From positions 15,935,956 through 15,999,955 of the forward strand of contig OX457029.1 of assembly GCA_949752745.1 (NCBI GenBank): a stretch of 64,000 nucleotides of DNA. The letters run 5' to 3'. The position numbers were made by a program, and so were the translations under genes. Source of the stretch: Protula sp. h YS-2021 (Eukaryota > Annelida > Polychaeta > Sabellida > Serpulidae). The notes below the pieces were generated by a model. The model did not search any database. It was not told the DNA's origin and saw nothing but the letters and a program-made list of their open reading frames with translations. This document shows, piece after piece, positions 37,368-50,210 of the stretch. The first letter of the stretch is position 1, and the number at the start of each line of letters is the position of its first letter.

Positions 37368-40300
37368 AGACCAGCCGACTATGTCGGGCTGGTCTTATCT
37401 TATCAATAGAGGGGTATCCCTCGTCCGTATGTACGTATGTACGTGTGTATGTACGTGTGTAAACTTTTACTTAAAATGCTTCTTCTCCTTCAGTTTTGAT
37501 CGGATTCCTCTCAAATTTTACACGAATGTTCTCTAGATATACCTCTCTTTAAAAATTGTTTTTTTTTTTTGGCGATCCGCCAAAAATTGGCTAAATGAGC
37601 GGCATTTCAAATTTTTCGGTTGCCAATTTTCAAAATGCTTCTTCTCCTTCAGTTTTGATCGGATTCCTCTCAAATTTTACACGAATATTTCCTAGGTAGA
37701 CCTCTTTTGAAAAATTACTCATTTTGGCGATCCGCCAAAATTTGGCCAAATAGGGGATATTTTTTAATTTTTTGGTGTCAAATTTTCAAATTGCTTCTTC
37801 TCCCACAATTTTGATCGGATTCCTTTCCAATTTTGGATAGTTGTTTTCTAGCTAGACTTGTCTTGAAAAATTACTCTTTTTGGCGATCCGGCATAAAATT
37901 GGCCAAATGGGGGACATTTGTAATTTTGTGGTTGCCAATTTTCAAAATGCTTCTTCTCCCACAATTTTGATCAGATTATCTTCAAATTTTGCACAAATAT
38001 TCTCTAGGTACTCATTTTGACGATCCGCCAAAAATTGGCTAAATGGGGGACATTTTTTAATTTTTTGGTGTCAAATTTTCAAATCGCTTCTTCTCGCACA
38101 ATTTTAATCGGATTCCTTTTCAACTTTGGATAGTTGTTCTCAAGGTAGACCTCTTTTGAAAAGTTACTCTTTTTGGCGATCCACCAAAAATTGGCCAAAT
38201 GGGGGACATTTGTAATTTTGTGGTTGCCAATTTTCAAAATATTTCTTCTCCCACCAATGTGATCAGATTTTCTTCAAAGTTTGCACCCATATTTCCTAGG
38301 TAGACCTCTTTTGAAAAATTGCTCGTTTTGGCTCTCCGCCAAAAATTGGTTTAATGGGGGACATTTTTTAATTTTTTGGTGTCAAATTTTCAAAGTGCTT
38401 CTTCTCGCACAATTTTGATCGGATTCCTTTCCAATTTTGGATAGTTGTTCTCAAGGTAGACCTCTCTTGAAAAGTTACTCTTTTTGGCAATCCACCAAAA
38501 ATTGGCCAAATGGGGGACATTTGTAATTTTGTGGTTGCCAATTTTCAAAATGTTTCTTCTCCCACAATTTTGATCAGATTTTCTTCAAATTTTGCACCAT
38601 TATTCCCTAGGTAGGCTTGTTTTGAAATTTTAGTTTATTTGGCGATCCGCCAAAAATTGGCCAAATGGGGGACATTTTCAAATTTTTTGGTCTACAATTT
38701 TCAAATTGCTTCTTCTCGCACAATTTTGATCGGATTCCTTTTCAATTTTTGATAGTTGTTCTCAAGGTAGATCTCTCTTGAAAAATTACTCTTTTTGTCA
38801 ATTGCCAAAAATTGGCCAAATGGGGGACATTTGTAATTTTGTGGTTGCCAATTTTCAAAATGCTTCTTCTCCCACAATTTTGATCAGATTTTCACCAAAT
38901 TTTGCACGAATATTCCCTAGGTAGACCTCTTCTGAAAAATTACTATTTTGGCGATGCGCCAAAAATTGGCCAATGATGGACATTTTTTAATTTTTTGGTG
39001 TCAAATTTTCAAATCGCTTCTTCTCGCACAATTTTGATCAGATTCCTTTCCAATTTTTGATAGTTGTTCTCAAGGTAGACCTCTCTTGAAAAGTCACTTT
39101 TTAGGCGATCCGCCAAAAATTGGCCAAATGGGGGACATTTGTAATTTTGTGGTTGCCAATTTTCAAAATGCTTCTTCTCCTTCAGTTTTGATCGGATTCC
39201 TCTCAAATTATACTCGAATGTTTTCCAAGTAGGCCTTTCTTTCAAAAATTTTTTTTTTTGGCGATCCGCCAAAAATTGGCTCAATGGGGGACATTTGAAA
39301 TTTTTCGGTTGCCAATTTTCAAAATGCTTCTTCTCCCACAATTGTGATCAGATTTTCTTCAAATTTTGCATGAATATTCCCTATGTAGGCCTCTTTTGAA
39401 AAGTTACTCATTTTGGCGATCCGCCGAAAATTGGCCAAATGGGGGACATTTTTTAATTTTTTGGTGTCAAATTTTCAAATTGCTTCTTCTCCCATAATTT
39501 TGATCGGATTCCTTTCCAATTTTGAAAAGCTGTTCTCAAATTACACCTCTCTTGAAAACTTACTTTGTTTGACGATCCGGCAAAAATTGGCCAAATGGGG
39601 GACATTTGTAATTTTGTGGTTGCTAATTTTCAAAATGCTTTTCCTCCCACAATTTTGATCAGATTTTCTTCAAATTTTGCACCCATATTCCCCAGTTAGA
39701 CCTCTTTTGAAAAATTACTCGTTTTGGCGATCCGCAAAATATTGGCCAAATGGGGGACATTTTTTATTTTTTGGTGTCAAATTTTCAAATTGCTTCTTCT
39801 CGCACAATTTTGATCGGATTCCTTTTCAATTTTTGATAGTTGTTCTCAAGGTAGACCTCTCTTGAAAAATTACTCTTTTTGGCAATCCGCCAAAAATTGG
39901 CCAAATGGGGGACATTTGTAATTTTGTGGTTGCCAATTTTCAAAATGCTTCTTTTGCCACAATTTTGATCAGATTTTCACCAAATTTTGCACGAATATTC
40001 CCTAGGTAGACCTCTTTTAAAAAATTACTATTTTGGCGATCCGCCAAAAATTGGCCAAATGGGGGACATTTGTAATTTTGTGGTTGCCAATTTTCAAAAT
40101 ACTTCTCCAACAATTTTGATCAGATTTTCTTCAAATTTTGCACCCATATTCCATAGGTTGACCTGTTTTTAAAAATTACTCATTTTGGCGATCCGCCAAA
40201 AATTGGCCAAATGGGGGACATTTTCTTTTGGTGTCAAATTTTCAAATTGCTTCTTCTCGTACAATTTTGATCGGATTCCTTTCCTATTTTTGATAGTTGT

Positions 40301-40769
40301 TCTCAAGCTAGACCTGTCTTGAAAAATTGCTCTTTTTGGCGATCCGCCAAAAATTGGCCAAATGGGGGACATTTGTAATTTTGTGGTTGCCAATTTTCAA
40401 AATGCTTCTTATCCCACAATTAGATTTTCTTCAAATTTTTCACGAATACTCCCTAGGTAGGCCTCTTTTGAAAAATTACTCATTTTGGCGTTCCGAAAAA
40501 AATTGACCAAATGGGGGACATTTTTTAATTTTTTTGTGTCTAATTTTCAAGTTGCTTCTTCTCCCACAATTTTGAGTATGGCCGCTCACTTTAATTTGGT
40601 ACGCTGTGATGACAACTACACCGAGCAAGTGAGCGAATATTTTCTCCATTCAGTTACGGCTTTTTTTCGTAACCGCTGTCTGCCAATTTGATCATGATTT
40701 TGTCTGTGATTCTTGGATATATATTCTGTAGGTCACGGCTGGTCACCATGTCCCTGGACATGCTTGTTT
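37368..40769 (+). mobile_element. Helentron-like family C element (copy 2), 3.4 kb
   Basis: The 5' palindromic head has arms GACCAGCCGA and TCGGGCTGGTC, followed by a GTAC-rich microsatellite and about twenty core units of about 155 bp. Two core subtypes mostly alternate, giving a dimeric repeat of about 310 bp. Subtype 1 has ATTTTTTGGTGTCAAATTTT and GATCGGATTCC; subtype 2 has TTTGTGGTTGCCAATTTTC and GATCAGATTTTC. The 3' end is CATGTCCCTGGACATG then CTTGTTT. Both ends are intact and sit within a family B array. Confidence 0.75.
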
Positions 40770-41182
40770 ATTGATCGGACTATTTTTGTATTTTTGGGGG
40801 AGTTTTTGAAGGAAAACTTGAAAATGCATTCCCCCTACAATTTTATCCGATTTCATTTATTTTTGGTGTGAGGCATTCCTAGATGGGTCGATCATACAGC
40901 TTGTGGTTTTTGACTCAATTTGGAAATGTTTAATTTTTGGTCGAATTTTTGAAGACAATTCTACAAAATGCATCTTCTCCTACAGTTTTGATCCGATATT
41001 ATTTATTTTAGATGTGTGGTATGCTTTAGGCGTTCGTGAATACGGCTTGTGCTTTTTGAGTTGATCAGGGAATTTTTGAAGAACCAGACTCAAGATGCAT
41101 TTCGTCCTACAATTTTATCAGATGCCATTTATTTTTGGTATGAGCCGTCTGTAGGGGGTCATGCATACTTCTTGTGCACTTT
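40770..41182 (+). mobile_element. Family B element, right part
   Basis: It resumes the family B core (TTGATCGGACTATTTTTGTA, GAATTTTTGAAGA) and ends where the second 51-bp array begins, at about 41,185. Confidence 0.6.
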
Positions 41183-41184
41183 GT

Positions 41185-42829
41185 TCGAAATGCGAACCGC
41201 ATGGCAACGCAAGTTAAATAAACATGCGCACTGGTCCGAAATAAGAGCCGCGCATCGACGCAAGTTGAATAAACATGCGCACTAGTCCGAAATAAGAACC
41301 GCGCATCGACGGAATTTAAGTACATGGGCACTGGTCTAAAATAAGCATCGCGCATCAACGCAAATTAAATAAACATGCGCACTGGTCCGAACTGCGAGCC
41401 GCACATCGACGCAAGTTAAATAAACATGCGCAGTGGTTCGAAATGCGAACCGCGCATTAACGCAAGTTGATAAAAACGTGTGCAGTGGTCCAAAATGCGA
41501 ACCGCGCATCGACGCAAGTTAAATAGACATGCGCACTGGTTTGAAATGCGAATCGCGCATTAACCGAAGTGAAAAAAACCAGTGCAGTGGTCCGAAATGC
41601 GAACCGCACATCGACACATGCCAAATAAGCATGTGTACTGGTCCAAAATAAGCACCGCGCATCAATGGAAGTTAAAACAACATGCGCACTGATTCGAAAT
41701 GCAAATCGCGCATCAACACACCTCAATAAACATGCGTACTGGTCCAAAATAAGAATCCCACATCAACTCCAGTTAAAAAAATATAGGCATTGAACAGAAA
41801 TAAGAACTGCGCATCGACGCAAGTTAAATAAACATGCGCAGTGGTTTGAAATGCGAACCTCACATCAACGCAAGTTAAATAAATATTTGCTAATGAACGC
41901 AACCTTAAGAAACATGCGCACTGGTCCAAAATAAGAACTGCGCATCAACACAAGTTCAATAGACATGCGCATTGGTCTGAAATAATAACTGCGCATCGAC
42001 GAAAGTTAAATAAACAGGCACACTGGTCCGAAATGCAAACCGCGCATCAACGCAAATTGAATAAGCATGCGCATTTCTCCGAAATGCGAACCGCGCATTA
42101 ACACAAGTTAAATAATCATACGCACTGGCCCGAAATGGGAAAAGCTATCAAAGCAAATTGAATAAGCATGCGCATTTCTCTGAAACGCGAATCGCGCATC
42201 GACGCAAGTTAAATAAACATGCGCACTGGTCCGATCTGCGAACCGCGCATAAACACAAGTGAAATAATCATTCGCACTGGTCCGAAATGCGAACCAGGCA
42301 TCGGCAAAACGCACGCTGAAAAAAATCATGCGCACTTGTCTGAACTGCGAACCGGGCATAAAAGCAAGTTGAATAAGCATGCGCACTTGTCCATAAAAGA
42401 ACCGCACATCAACACAAGTTAAATAAACATGCGCACTGTTCTGAATAAGAACCGCGCATCGAGGGAAGTCACATAAACATGCGCACTTTTCTGAAATGCG
42501 AACCGCACAAAATCTATGTATATCCGACCAACAGCACACGTGTGTGGATGCAATTTCGATACTTTGCTCGAAGGTACCTCTGGTAAAATATCCACTGTAC
42601 CAGAGATACACAAGATTTGTTTAGCAGTTTTCTTGGAAACAAATCTGATGTATGTACTTATCAGTCTGTGTTCGGGTCCGTTTCTAAATTAATTATTTAG
42701 CTAGCTCTTTGCCGTCTCGTCTTTTGAAGCCCAAATTTTCAGGGAAATTCTCTTGCCCATGCACGCTAGAATTGGTCTTATCGCTTTTCGTAAACTGGGA
42801 CTTTGTCCTTGGACAAACTTGTTTTTAAT
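41185..42829 (+). mobile_element. Family H element (copy 2)
   Basis: About 26 copies of the same 51-bp unit as at 31.4-33.3 kb, in the same orientation. The same tail follows (CCAGAGATACA near 42,600, GCTAGCTCTTTGCCGTCTC near 42,702, then TTTGTCC/GGACAAA and CTTGTTTTT). Array lengths differ between the copies (about 26 and 37 units) while the tail is conserved. Confidence 0.7.
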
Positions 42830-42954
42830 TAATTGCATGTGATCTATCTGGGGATTAGCCAGATCGGAAGTGTAATGCAAGGACGTTGGCGTCATATCGT
42901 CAGATCGAGACATATCGCCCCGACTTGGGTAGGTGGGGTTATGATTCGTATTTG

Positions 42955-44225
42955 GGATTCGCCAAATGGGGGGCATCTGAAATTTTGCGGTTAAGAATTT
43001 TCAAAATGTTTCTTCTCCAACACTTTTGATTGCATTTTCTTTAATCTATGAACGACTGTTCTCTAGATAAGCCTGTCTTGAAAAATTACTTTGTTTTAGC
43101 GATCCGGCAAAAATTGGCCGAATGGGGCATTTTTTTTTATCTTTTGGCGTCTAATTTTCAAAATGCTTCTCTCTCAATTTTGATTGGATTCCTTTCCAAT
43201 TTTGAACAATTGTTCTCAAAGTAGGCCTTTCTTAAAAAGTTACTGTTTTGGCGATTCGCCAAAAATTGGCTAAATGGGGGGGGGGGGCATTTAATTTTTT
43301 TGGGAAATTTTCAAAACACTTCTTCGTACACAATTTTGATCATATTTCCTTTAAATTTTGTTCAAATATTCTTAACTTAGGCTTCTCTTGAAAAGTTACT
43401 TTTTTGGCGATCCGCTAAAAATTGGCCAAACGGGGGCATTTTTTAATTTATTGGCTTCCAATTTTCAGAATGTTTCTTTTCGCACAATTTGCTTTCCCAT
43501 AATTTGGACTTCTTTCCAATTTAGTTCGATTGTTCTCTAGTTAGGCTTCACTTGAAAAATTACTTTTTTTGGCGATCGGCCAAATATTGGTTAAATTTTG
43601 AGGCAGTTTTTAATTTACTGATAGCCAATTTACAAAACACTTTATCTCGCACAATTTAGATTGGATTCTTTTCCAATTTTGTAAGATTGTTATCTCAATG
43701 TTTCCTTCTTGAACAATAACTTTTTTGGGCGATCCGCCAAACTATTTCATGAATATTTACCAGGCTTTCTTCTCTTGAAAAGCTAGTTTTGGGCGATCCA
43801 AAAGAAAATTGGTTAAAAAGGGGATATTTAAAAATTTTTGGGGAAGCCGATTTTAAAACTGCTTCTACTCCCCCGATCTGAATCGTATTCTTTCCAAATA
43901 TTGTACGGATGTTTACTGGGTAGGCCCCTCTTGAAAATGTTAGGCGATCCACCAAAATTGGCCAAAGAGATGACATTTTAAAATTTTTGGTGGCCAATTC
44001 TCCAAAGTTTTTTTCCCCAACAATTTTTGATGGGATTCTCTTCAAATTGTATAATTGTTCTCTAGACGGTCCGCTTTTGAAAAGTTACTTGTTGGCTATT
44101 CACGAAAACTTAGCTAAATGGGGGCATTTAAAAAAAATTAGTGGTCCAGTTTTCAAGATGCTTCTCCCACAATTTTGGATCGTTCGTTCAACTTTTGAAC
44201 GAGGGGTTTTTGTCGATCGGGTAAA
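42955..44225 (+). mobile_element. Family C core relics without ends
   Basis: About eight degenerate cores (GCGATCCGCCAAAAATTGGC, CACAATTTTGATC) lacking the AGACCAGCC head and the CTTGTTT end. Confidence 0.6.
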
Positions 44226-44237
44226 AGATTGGTTAAT

Positions 44238-45562
44238 TTACCCCCGCATAAACGTGCGATATAGTTATGAGAGTGTCCGTATTTGTGAAGTCAGTGAAAA
44301 ATAGAGAAAATGACAAATTGTCAAAAATTATCAAAAATTGCGTTAGACTTAGCAATTTTGTGATATTTTGTCCGCACCACTTCACATAAAACCATTTGTC
44401 ATAGTGGAATCCAGGACAAAACGTCCCCGGTCATAAGGTCGGCGGCCAAAAAGTACTCGGTCATAATACCCCTGCCATAAGGTCCCCAAATGAAGTTAGG
44501 GCAAAAAACACCCCCAAACAAAAACGTATGATAACCTATATTAATGCTTTATTCAGCTTTACATTGGCCATAAGGACCCCAAGTGAATTAAGGGCCAAAA
44601 CATCCCCAAAGTTAAATATATACATATGATAACCTAAAGTAATGCTTTATTCAGCTTCACCCCGGCTCTTAGGTATCTGGTTATAATGCCACCGGCCATG
44701 AAGTCCCCAAATGAATTTAGGACCAAAAACGTCCCCAAAGTAAAATATGTCGTTTAGTCTAGGACAAAATATCCGGCCATAAGGTCCCCGGACATAAAGT
44801 ACCAGATTATAATGCCCCCGGTCATAAGATCCCCAAATGAATTTCTTACAAAGACGTCTTCAAAATAAAAGAAACATATGATGACCCAAATTAACGTTTT
44901 ATTAAGCTTTACCCCGGCCCTATGGTTCCAAAATAGATTTGTGGCCAAAAGCTTCCAAAGCAAAATAATGTATGATAACCTAAATTAACGCTTTATTAAA
45001 CTTTACACCGGCAATAATGTTTTCTCTCATAAGGTCCCCAAATGAATTTAGGGCCAAAATCTCCAAAGCAAACTTTGTCGTATTGGAATCCAGGACAAAA
45101 CCTCTCCGGCCATAAAGTTCCCGGCCATAAGGTACCCAAATGAATTAAGTTCCAAAATGTCTCCGAAGCACAAAAACCTATGATAACCATATTAACGCTT
45201 TGTTGGGCTTTGCGTTATTTTTTTTACATGCGTTCAAGGCAAAATTCACTAGAAAAAACTGTCAAAAATTGCCAAAAACTACGTTTGACTTAGAAACTGT
45301 GCGATGTTTTGTTATGCACTTCGCATATAACCATTTGTCGTGCGAAAGTGCAACCTTACAGTGAATATATATATATATATTGTAGTTGTGCACCGTCGTA
45401 TTATTTTTGAAATCGGTGAAAAAGTGATTGTGGGAATTTGGGACCGAGATAAGTCGTACATTATAGAAGGTGTTCACTATTGGGAGGTTTTCAGTAATGG
45501 ATGTTTTACTGCATATAATTTGCTTTACACGGGGGATCCTGTCTCACTGAAACTCTAATTTT
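44238..45562 (+). mobile_element. Family D element (copy 2) split by another repeat
   Basis: The head-like GATATAGTTATGAG at 44,258 and the end (CACGGGGGATCCTGTCTCAC then CTAATTTT at about 45,562) match family D. D-type cores (GTCAAAAATTGCCAAAAAC, CATATAACCATTTGTCGT) occur only near each end; the centre is the 44,400-45,190 repeat. Confidence 0.5.
44400..45190 (+). repeat. Repeat with phrases like CCGGCCATAAGGTCCCC, inserted in family D
   Basis: The units repeat CCATAAGGTCCCC, CAAATGAATTTAGGGCCAAA and GATAACCTAAATTAACGC about five times with variable spacing. GGAATCCAGGACAAAAC occurs at the left edge (about 44,405) and again near 45,084. Built of short reiterated phrases, it resembles the foldback elements at 54.1 and 58.2 kb in style but not in sequence. 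No clear inverted ends were found. Confidence 0.55.
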
Positions 45563-46041
45563 CCAAAACATTTTTCTTCTGATCCAAAAGAAAGTTGGCT
45601 AAATGGGGGGAGCATTTTAAAATTTTTTTGGAGCCAATTCTCAAAATGTCTGTCTTGGTTTTTTTTTTTTTTTTTTTTTTTTGGCGATTCACCAAAAATT
45701 AGCCATATAGGAGGCATTTTTTACTTTGTTGGTATCCAAAGGGTTTTTCCCGACAATTTTGATCGGATTCTCTTCAAATTTTGCATAAATGTTCATCAGG
45801 TGGTCCTCTCTTGAAAAGTTACTTTTTCGCCAAAAGTAGGCTAAATGGGGAGCATTTAAAAAATATTTAGCAGCTAATTTTCAAAATGTTTATTTTCCCA
45901 CAATTGTGACTGGATTCGTTTATAAATTTTACGAATTTTCTATAACCGGGTTTAACAATATGACAACCACTTTTTGGCGACCTATTGACGCCGATTTAAT
46001 AAATCTCGGCTGGTCATAATGTCCTTTGACAATGTTGTTTA
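45563..46041 (+). mobile_element. Family C element (copy 4), 3' part
   Basis: Degenerate cores end with ATCTCGGCTGGTCATAATGT and GTTGTTTA. The head is missing. A T run lies at about 45,660-45,682. Confidence 0.55.
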
Positions 46042-47135
46042 TTTGACCCAAAGGGTGTAAAATGAGCTCAAAAGCTCTAACCTTTTTCGGGAAAATGGTC
46101 AGCTTCTGGTTTTTGACCTTGATCGAGAAGATTCAAGGTCACCGAAGTACCTCTTGTATAATGTTGCTTACGCCCAAAGGGTTGAAAATGAGCTCAAAAT
46201 CTCCTGTCTCCAACCCTTTTCGCGATAATAGTCAACTTCCTGTTATTTTACCGTGACGGGAAAGTCAAGGTCGCCGAGGTACCCCTTGTTTACCGTCGTT
46301 TAGGTTCAAAGGCCAACATTGAGCTCAAGATGGCTCTATCTCTAACCGTTTTTAAGATAATGGCCAAGTTCCGGTTTCAGACCTTGACCGTGACCAAGAA
46401 GGTTAAGGTCACCGAAGTAGCCCTTATGTCACGCGTTGAGGTCCAAAGGGTCACAAATGAACTCAAATCGCTAAGGATTGTGCACTGTGCTGATCCGCCG
46501 TTTGGGGTTGTATTAGACGTATATTGGGCAATGTGTGACGAAATAGGACATTAAAATGTAACAGTTACGTCATTACCGTAACTGCATAACGAAACGTCGG
46601 ATTAGCTTCAAACTTGGTGGGATAGTGCATTGGGTGGGTGGGAGAGGGTGATTTCCGACGGTTCGTAATGTATTTGGTGCAACATGTGACGTCATTACGT
46701 GTTTTCTAACCAGTCGGATCACCTTCAAACTTGGTTGGATTATGCGCTGGGTGAGTCTGCCGGTTGGGATTGTGTTTACCACGTATTGGACAGTTGTTAT
46801 TATATCTGACGTATAAAGCGCAGCGTATGAAGTCGTATGACGTTGTTTTTTGTGTTGTAGTCACTAGACTTTGTTAACATAAGAAGTCTGGAGCGACAAA
46901 TCAAATCTGCTTCAAATGCGGTGGGATCATGCATTGTGTTGGTCCGCCGTTTGGGATTGTATTTGACATATAGGTGGGGAACGCGTGACGTCGTAGGACG
47001 TTGAAACATGGGAGTTGCGTCATTACTGTAACAGTATAACAAAACGTTTATGTTTAGCTTCAAACTTGGTAAGATAGTGCCTTGGGTGGGTAGGGGGGAG
47101 GTGTCCGACGGTTCGTAATGTATTTGGAGTACATA
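46042..47135 (+). mobile_element. Families G and F relics
   Basis: 46,042-46,480 repeats AAAGGGTNNAAAATGAGCTC and GGTCACCGAAGTA phrases akin to family G. 46,560-47,130 repeats ACGAAACGTCGGATTAGCTT and TTCAAACTTGGTGGGAT phrases akin to family F. As at 33.5-34.6 kb, G precedes F in the same orientation. Confidence 0.45.
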
Positions 47136-47139
47136 TCTA

Positions 47140-47930
47140 GTCACCGGGGGTGATATAATTAGGAAGGAGGGGGTTTCAACAATCTTACCGGGAGTATAAC
47201 AACCTACTGTATAGGTCTCACTGGGAGGGGAGTGTTATAACACCACTACTATATTGGTCTTACTTGAGGGGGGCGGGGGTTATAACAACCCCATTATGTA
47301 GGTCTCACTGGGGGTATAACTGCCTCTATTATATTCTCTCCGGGGGTATAACAACCCTTATTACACAGGTCTCACCGGGGGTATAACTACCCCTATGATA
47401 TAGGTCTCAGTAGGGGGTATAACAACCCTATTACATTCTCGCCGGGGGTATAACAACCCTTATTACACAGGTCTCACCGGGGGTATAACTACCCCTATGA
47501 TATAGGTCTCAGTAGGGGGTATAACAACCCTATTACATTCTCGCCGGGGGTATAACAACCCTTATTACACAGGTCTCACCGGGGGTATAACTACCCCAAT
47601 GATATAGGTCTCAGTAGGGGGTATAACCCTATTACATTCTCGCCGGGGGTATAACAACCCTTATTACACAGGTCTCACCGGGGGTATAACTACCCCTATG
47701 ATATAGGTCTCAGTAGGGGGTATAACAACCCTATTACATTCTCGCCGGGGGTATAACAACCCTTATTACACAGGTCTCACCGGGGGTATAACTACCCCTA
47801 TGATATAGGTCTCAGTAGGGGGTATAACAACCCTATTACATTCTCGCCGGGGGTATAACAACCCTTATTACGGAGGTCTCACTGGCGGTGGGGGTTTGAC
47901 AACTCCATCATGCAGGTCTCGCCAGGGGGG
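47140..47930. repeat. Three-part higher-order minisatellite, 102-bp repeat
   Basis: Basic units of 32-35 bp share GGGGGTATAACNACCC. From about 47,368 three distinct units form a 102-bp block starting near 47,368, 47,470, 47,572, 47,671 and 47,773 (one block 99 bp). Flanking units at both sides are irregular monomers. A G-rich run follows at about 47,926. Confidence 0.9.
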
Positions 47931-47939
47931 GGGGGGGGC

Positions 47940-49700
47940 GGGGGCGGGGGGATTATAAAACCCCTGTCTGTATGGCGTATAGACTCACACACGGTCTAAT
48001 AAATACATGGCACAAAGCACATCAAAGTAGCAGGGTTCAATGTAATAGTTATTCACCCTGCTGATGAACACGAAAACTTATGACAGTCTGTAACACAAAT
48101 AAAAGAATGTCGACAACTCCTGCATCTGTGTTTATTCACTCACAACATTCACACCAGGCAAATGTCAATACACAATTTCGTTCAATCAAACTTGACATCG
48201 AAATGGATACAATGAACCTTTCTTTCTATTTTAACAGAATCGCAGAAGTAAATAATCATATAACTTTCAATCATTAATACTGTATTGTCAACATTTTGTC
48301 AAACATGTCCTCTCTCGCAAGGATAATTTTTCAAATAAAAATTCAGCGATTTTGCCACAAAAAAAGTTTTTCCCCATTTTCTTTTTTTTTTTTTTTTGGT
48401 AGGTTACCTGATGTCAATATAAGTGCCTTTTTAAATTGAAAGCCAACGAGAATTATTTTACGGAGGTAACAATGTTAGTCCCGACATGCTGCAATGAGAA
48501 ACCGCCACATTCGCTTGACTTAACATTCGCGTCGTTTAGCTTTTACATTCGCTGGAGTTTAAGAGACGAATGCTTTCCATTGTTCTTCTACCGGCGCATC
48601 CTCATGCAGAGAAATGAGACAGAGGTTGGAACAGATATTGTGTGTGTGTGTGTGCTTGTCCCATGCAACTCATCAAAGTTTTTAATTCATAAGTGCTCAG
48701 AAACTGAAAACTCGGCTCTACGATTTTTCCCAGACCACCTAAATGTGTAGTTTATACACAATGGTGCGTGTAACTTCACGAGAACAGGCGTGTGACGTAA
48801 CGCCTGACTGTGCCACACTTAAGCCATCGCCCTACATCAGTGCATTTCTCAACATGCACAAGATTCCGTAGCCCAATGAGGTTGTATCATCAAACACACA
48901 ACGAATGAATTTTTTGGTGGGGGTGGGAGGGCTGGGGGGGTAGGGGAATACTCCAGAAAAAAACAACAAAACAACTGGTAATATGATTCACATGAAACGG
49001 AAGACCCGCGACCGCTAAAACAAGGAGTTTTTACGGTGATGGGAGGAGAGGGAAGAGAGGAGGGGCTAAAATAATTCTCATGGAATGGAATATCGAAGAC
49101 GAAACCCATGATTTCTGGAGCCACTGCTATGTGCCACGCTTCTCACAGTAACACGATTTGTGCTTTGTGAAAAAAGTACAGCTTTCTGCTGTAAAACGAG
49201 TGTTATACCTTATCCCCAAATCAAACGGAACTAGAACCATATTTCGCAAGCGAAATCTTCAACACCTGACAAACTTTAAAAGTTAAAAATATTTCTTTGA
49301 ACGGGTTATTATTTCTTGAAGTTTTTTTAACAAGCCGCATAGTTTGTAATACAACTGAGTACAGAGCTTATGGCGCAGCACGTATGCGGCTTATAAGGTT
49401 CATCTGCTTGGTTATGTTGGCTCAACGGCGTTATTGATTGAACGGACTAGCACTTTTTCTCTATGCAGGCAGACCTCGCGTAACGCCCTTAAGCTGTGCT
49501 GTTTTGCACAACCGTTACTTTGCACGGCGCAGCACGTATGCGGCTTATACGGTTCGAAAAAAAGAGCGGAATGCACACCCTCGGATCAAGTTCTACATAA
49601 GCACAAAGTTTTGTGGTCCTAGGGCCTGTAGTGTTTGAGATGAAGGTGAGACAAGAAAGTGAATTTTTACTGTCAAGAAAAAAAAGCACCAACGGCTCAT
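47940..49700. other. No gene recognised
   Basis: Only short chance ORFs are present. A T run lies near 48,384. No splice-bounded or conserved coding segment was found. Confidence 0.4.
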
Positions 49701-49734
49701 GGCACTCGTGGCCCTGGAGACGTCGAGGGAACGG

Positions 49735-50090
49735 CGGGCGGGCGAACGACAAGAATGCGGCCTCGGTGCATGCCTGTTCCTGCCCTCCTGACGGCGAGGG
49801 AACAACTGGAATGTGGCCTGAGGGCATGCGTGTTCCCTGCCCTGGAGACGGCCTGAGGGTATGCATATTCTCTCCCGTGGTGACGGCGTGGAAACGAGAA
49901 TGCGGCCTGCCGGCATGCGCGTTCCCTGCCCTGGTGAGGGCGAGGGAACGACAAGAATTCGGCCAGAGGGCATGCGCGTTGTCTCCCCTGATAGTCGCGA
50001 GGGAACAAGAATGTGGCCTGAGGGCATGCATGTTCCCTGGTGACGGCGTTGGAGCGACGAGAATGCGCCTGAGCGCACGCGGGCAAAACC
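49735..50090. repeat. Degenerate GC-rich minisatellite, about 55 bp, six copies
   Basis: GGCATGCRYGTTCCCTGCC-like and GGCGAGGGAAC-like phrases recur near 49,769, 49,824, 49,860, 49,913, 49,969 and 50,023. Overlapping open frames on both strands follow from the GC content. Confidence 0.75.
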
Positions 50091-50178
50091 ATCGTGACAC
50101 CACTCGTCCAAAGTAAAGTGGTTCAGAAGCTAAAGTTACAACCTCAAATTCGAGACCCCACCCCAGCACCAAAAAAAA

Positions 50179-50210
<32 letters not shown>

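Noticed and set aside
49489..50172. 227-codon minus-strand ORF and overlapping plus-strand ORFs
   Set aside because: Several frames on both strands are open at once in a GC-rich minisatellite. No frame shows domain-like or splice-supported coding.
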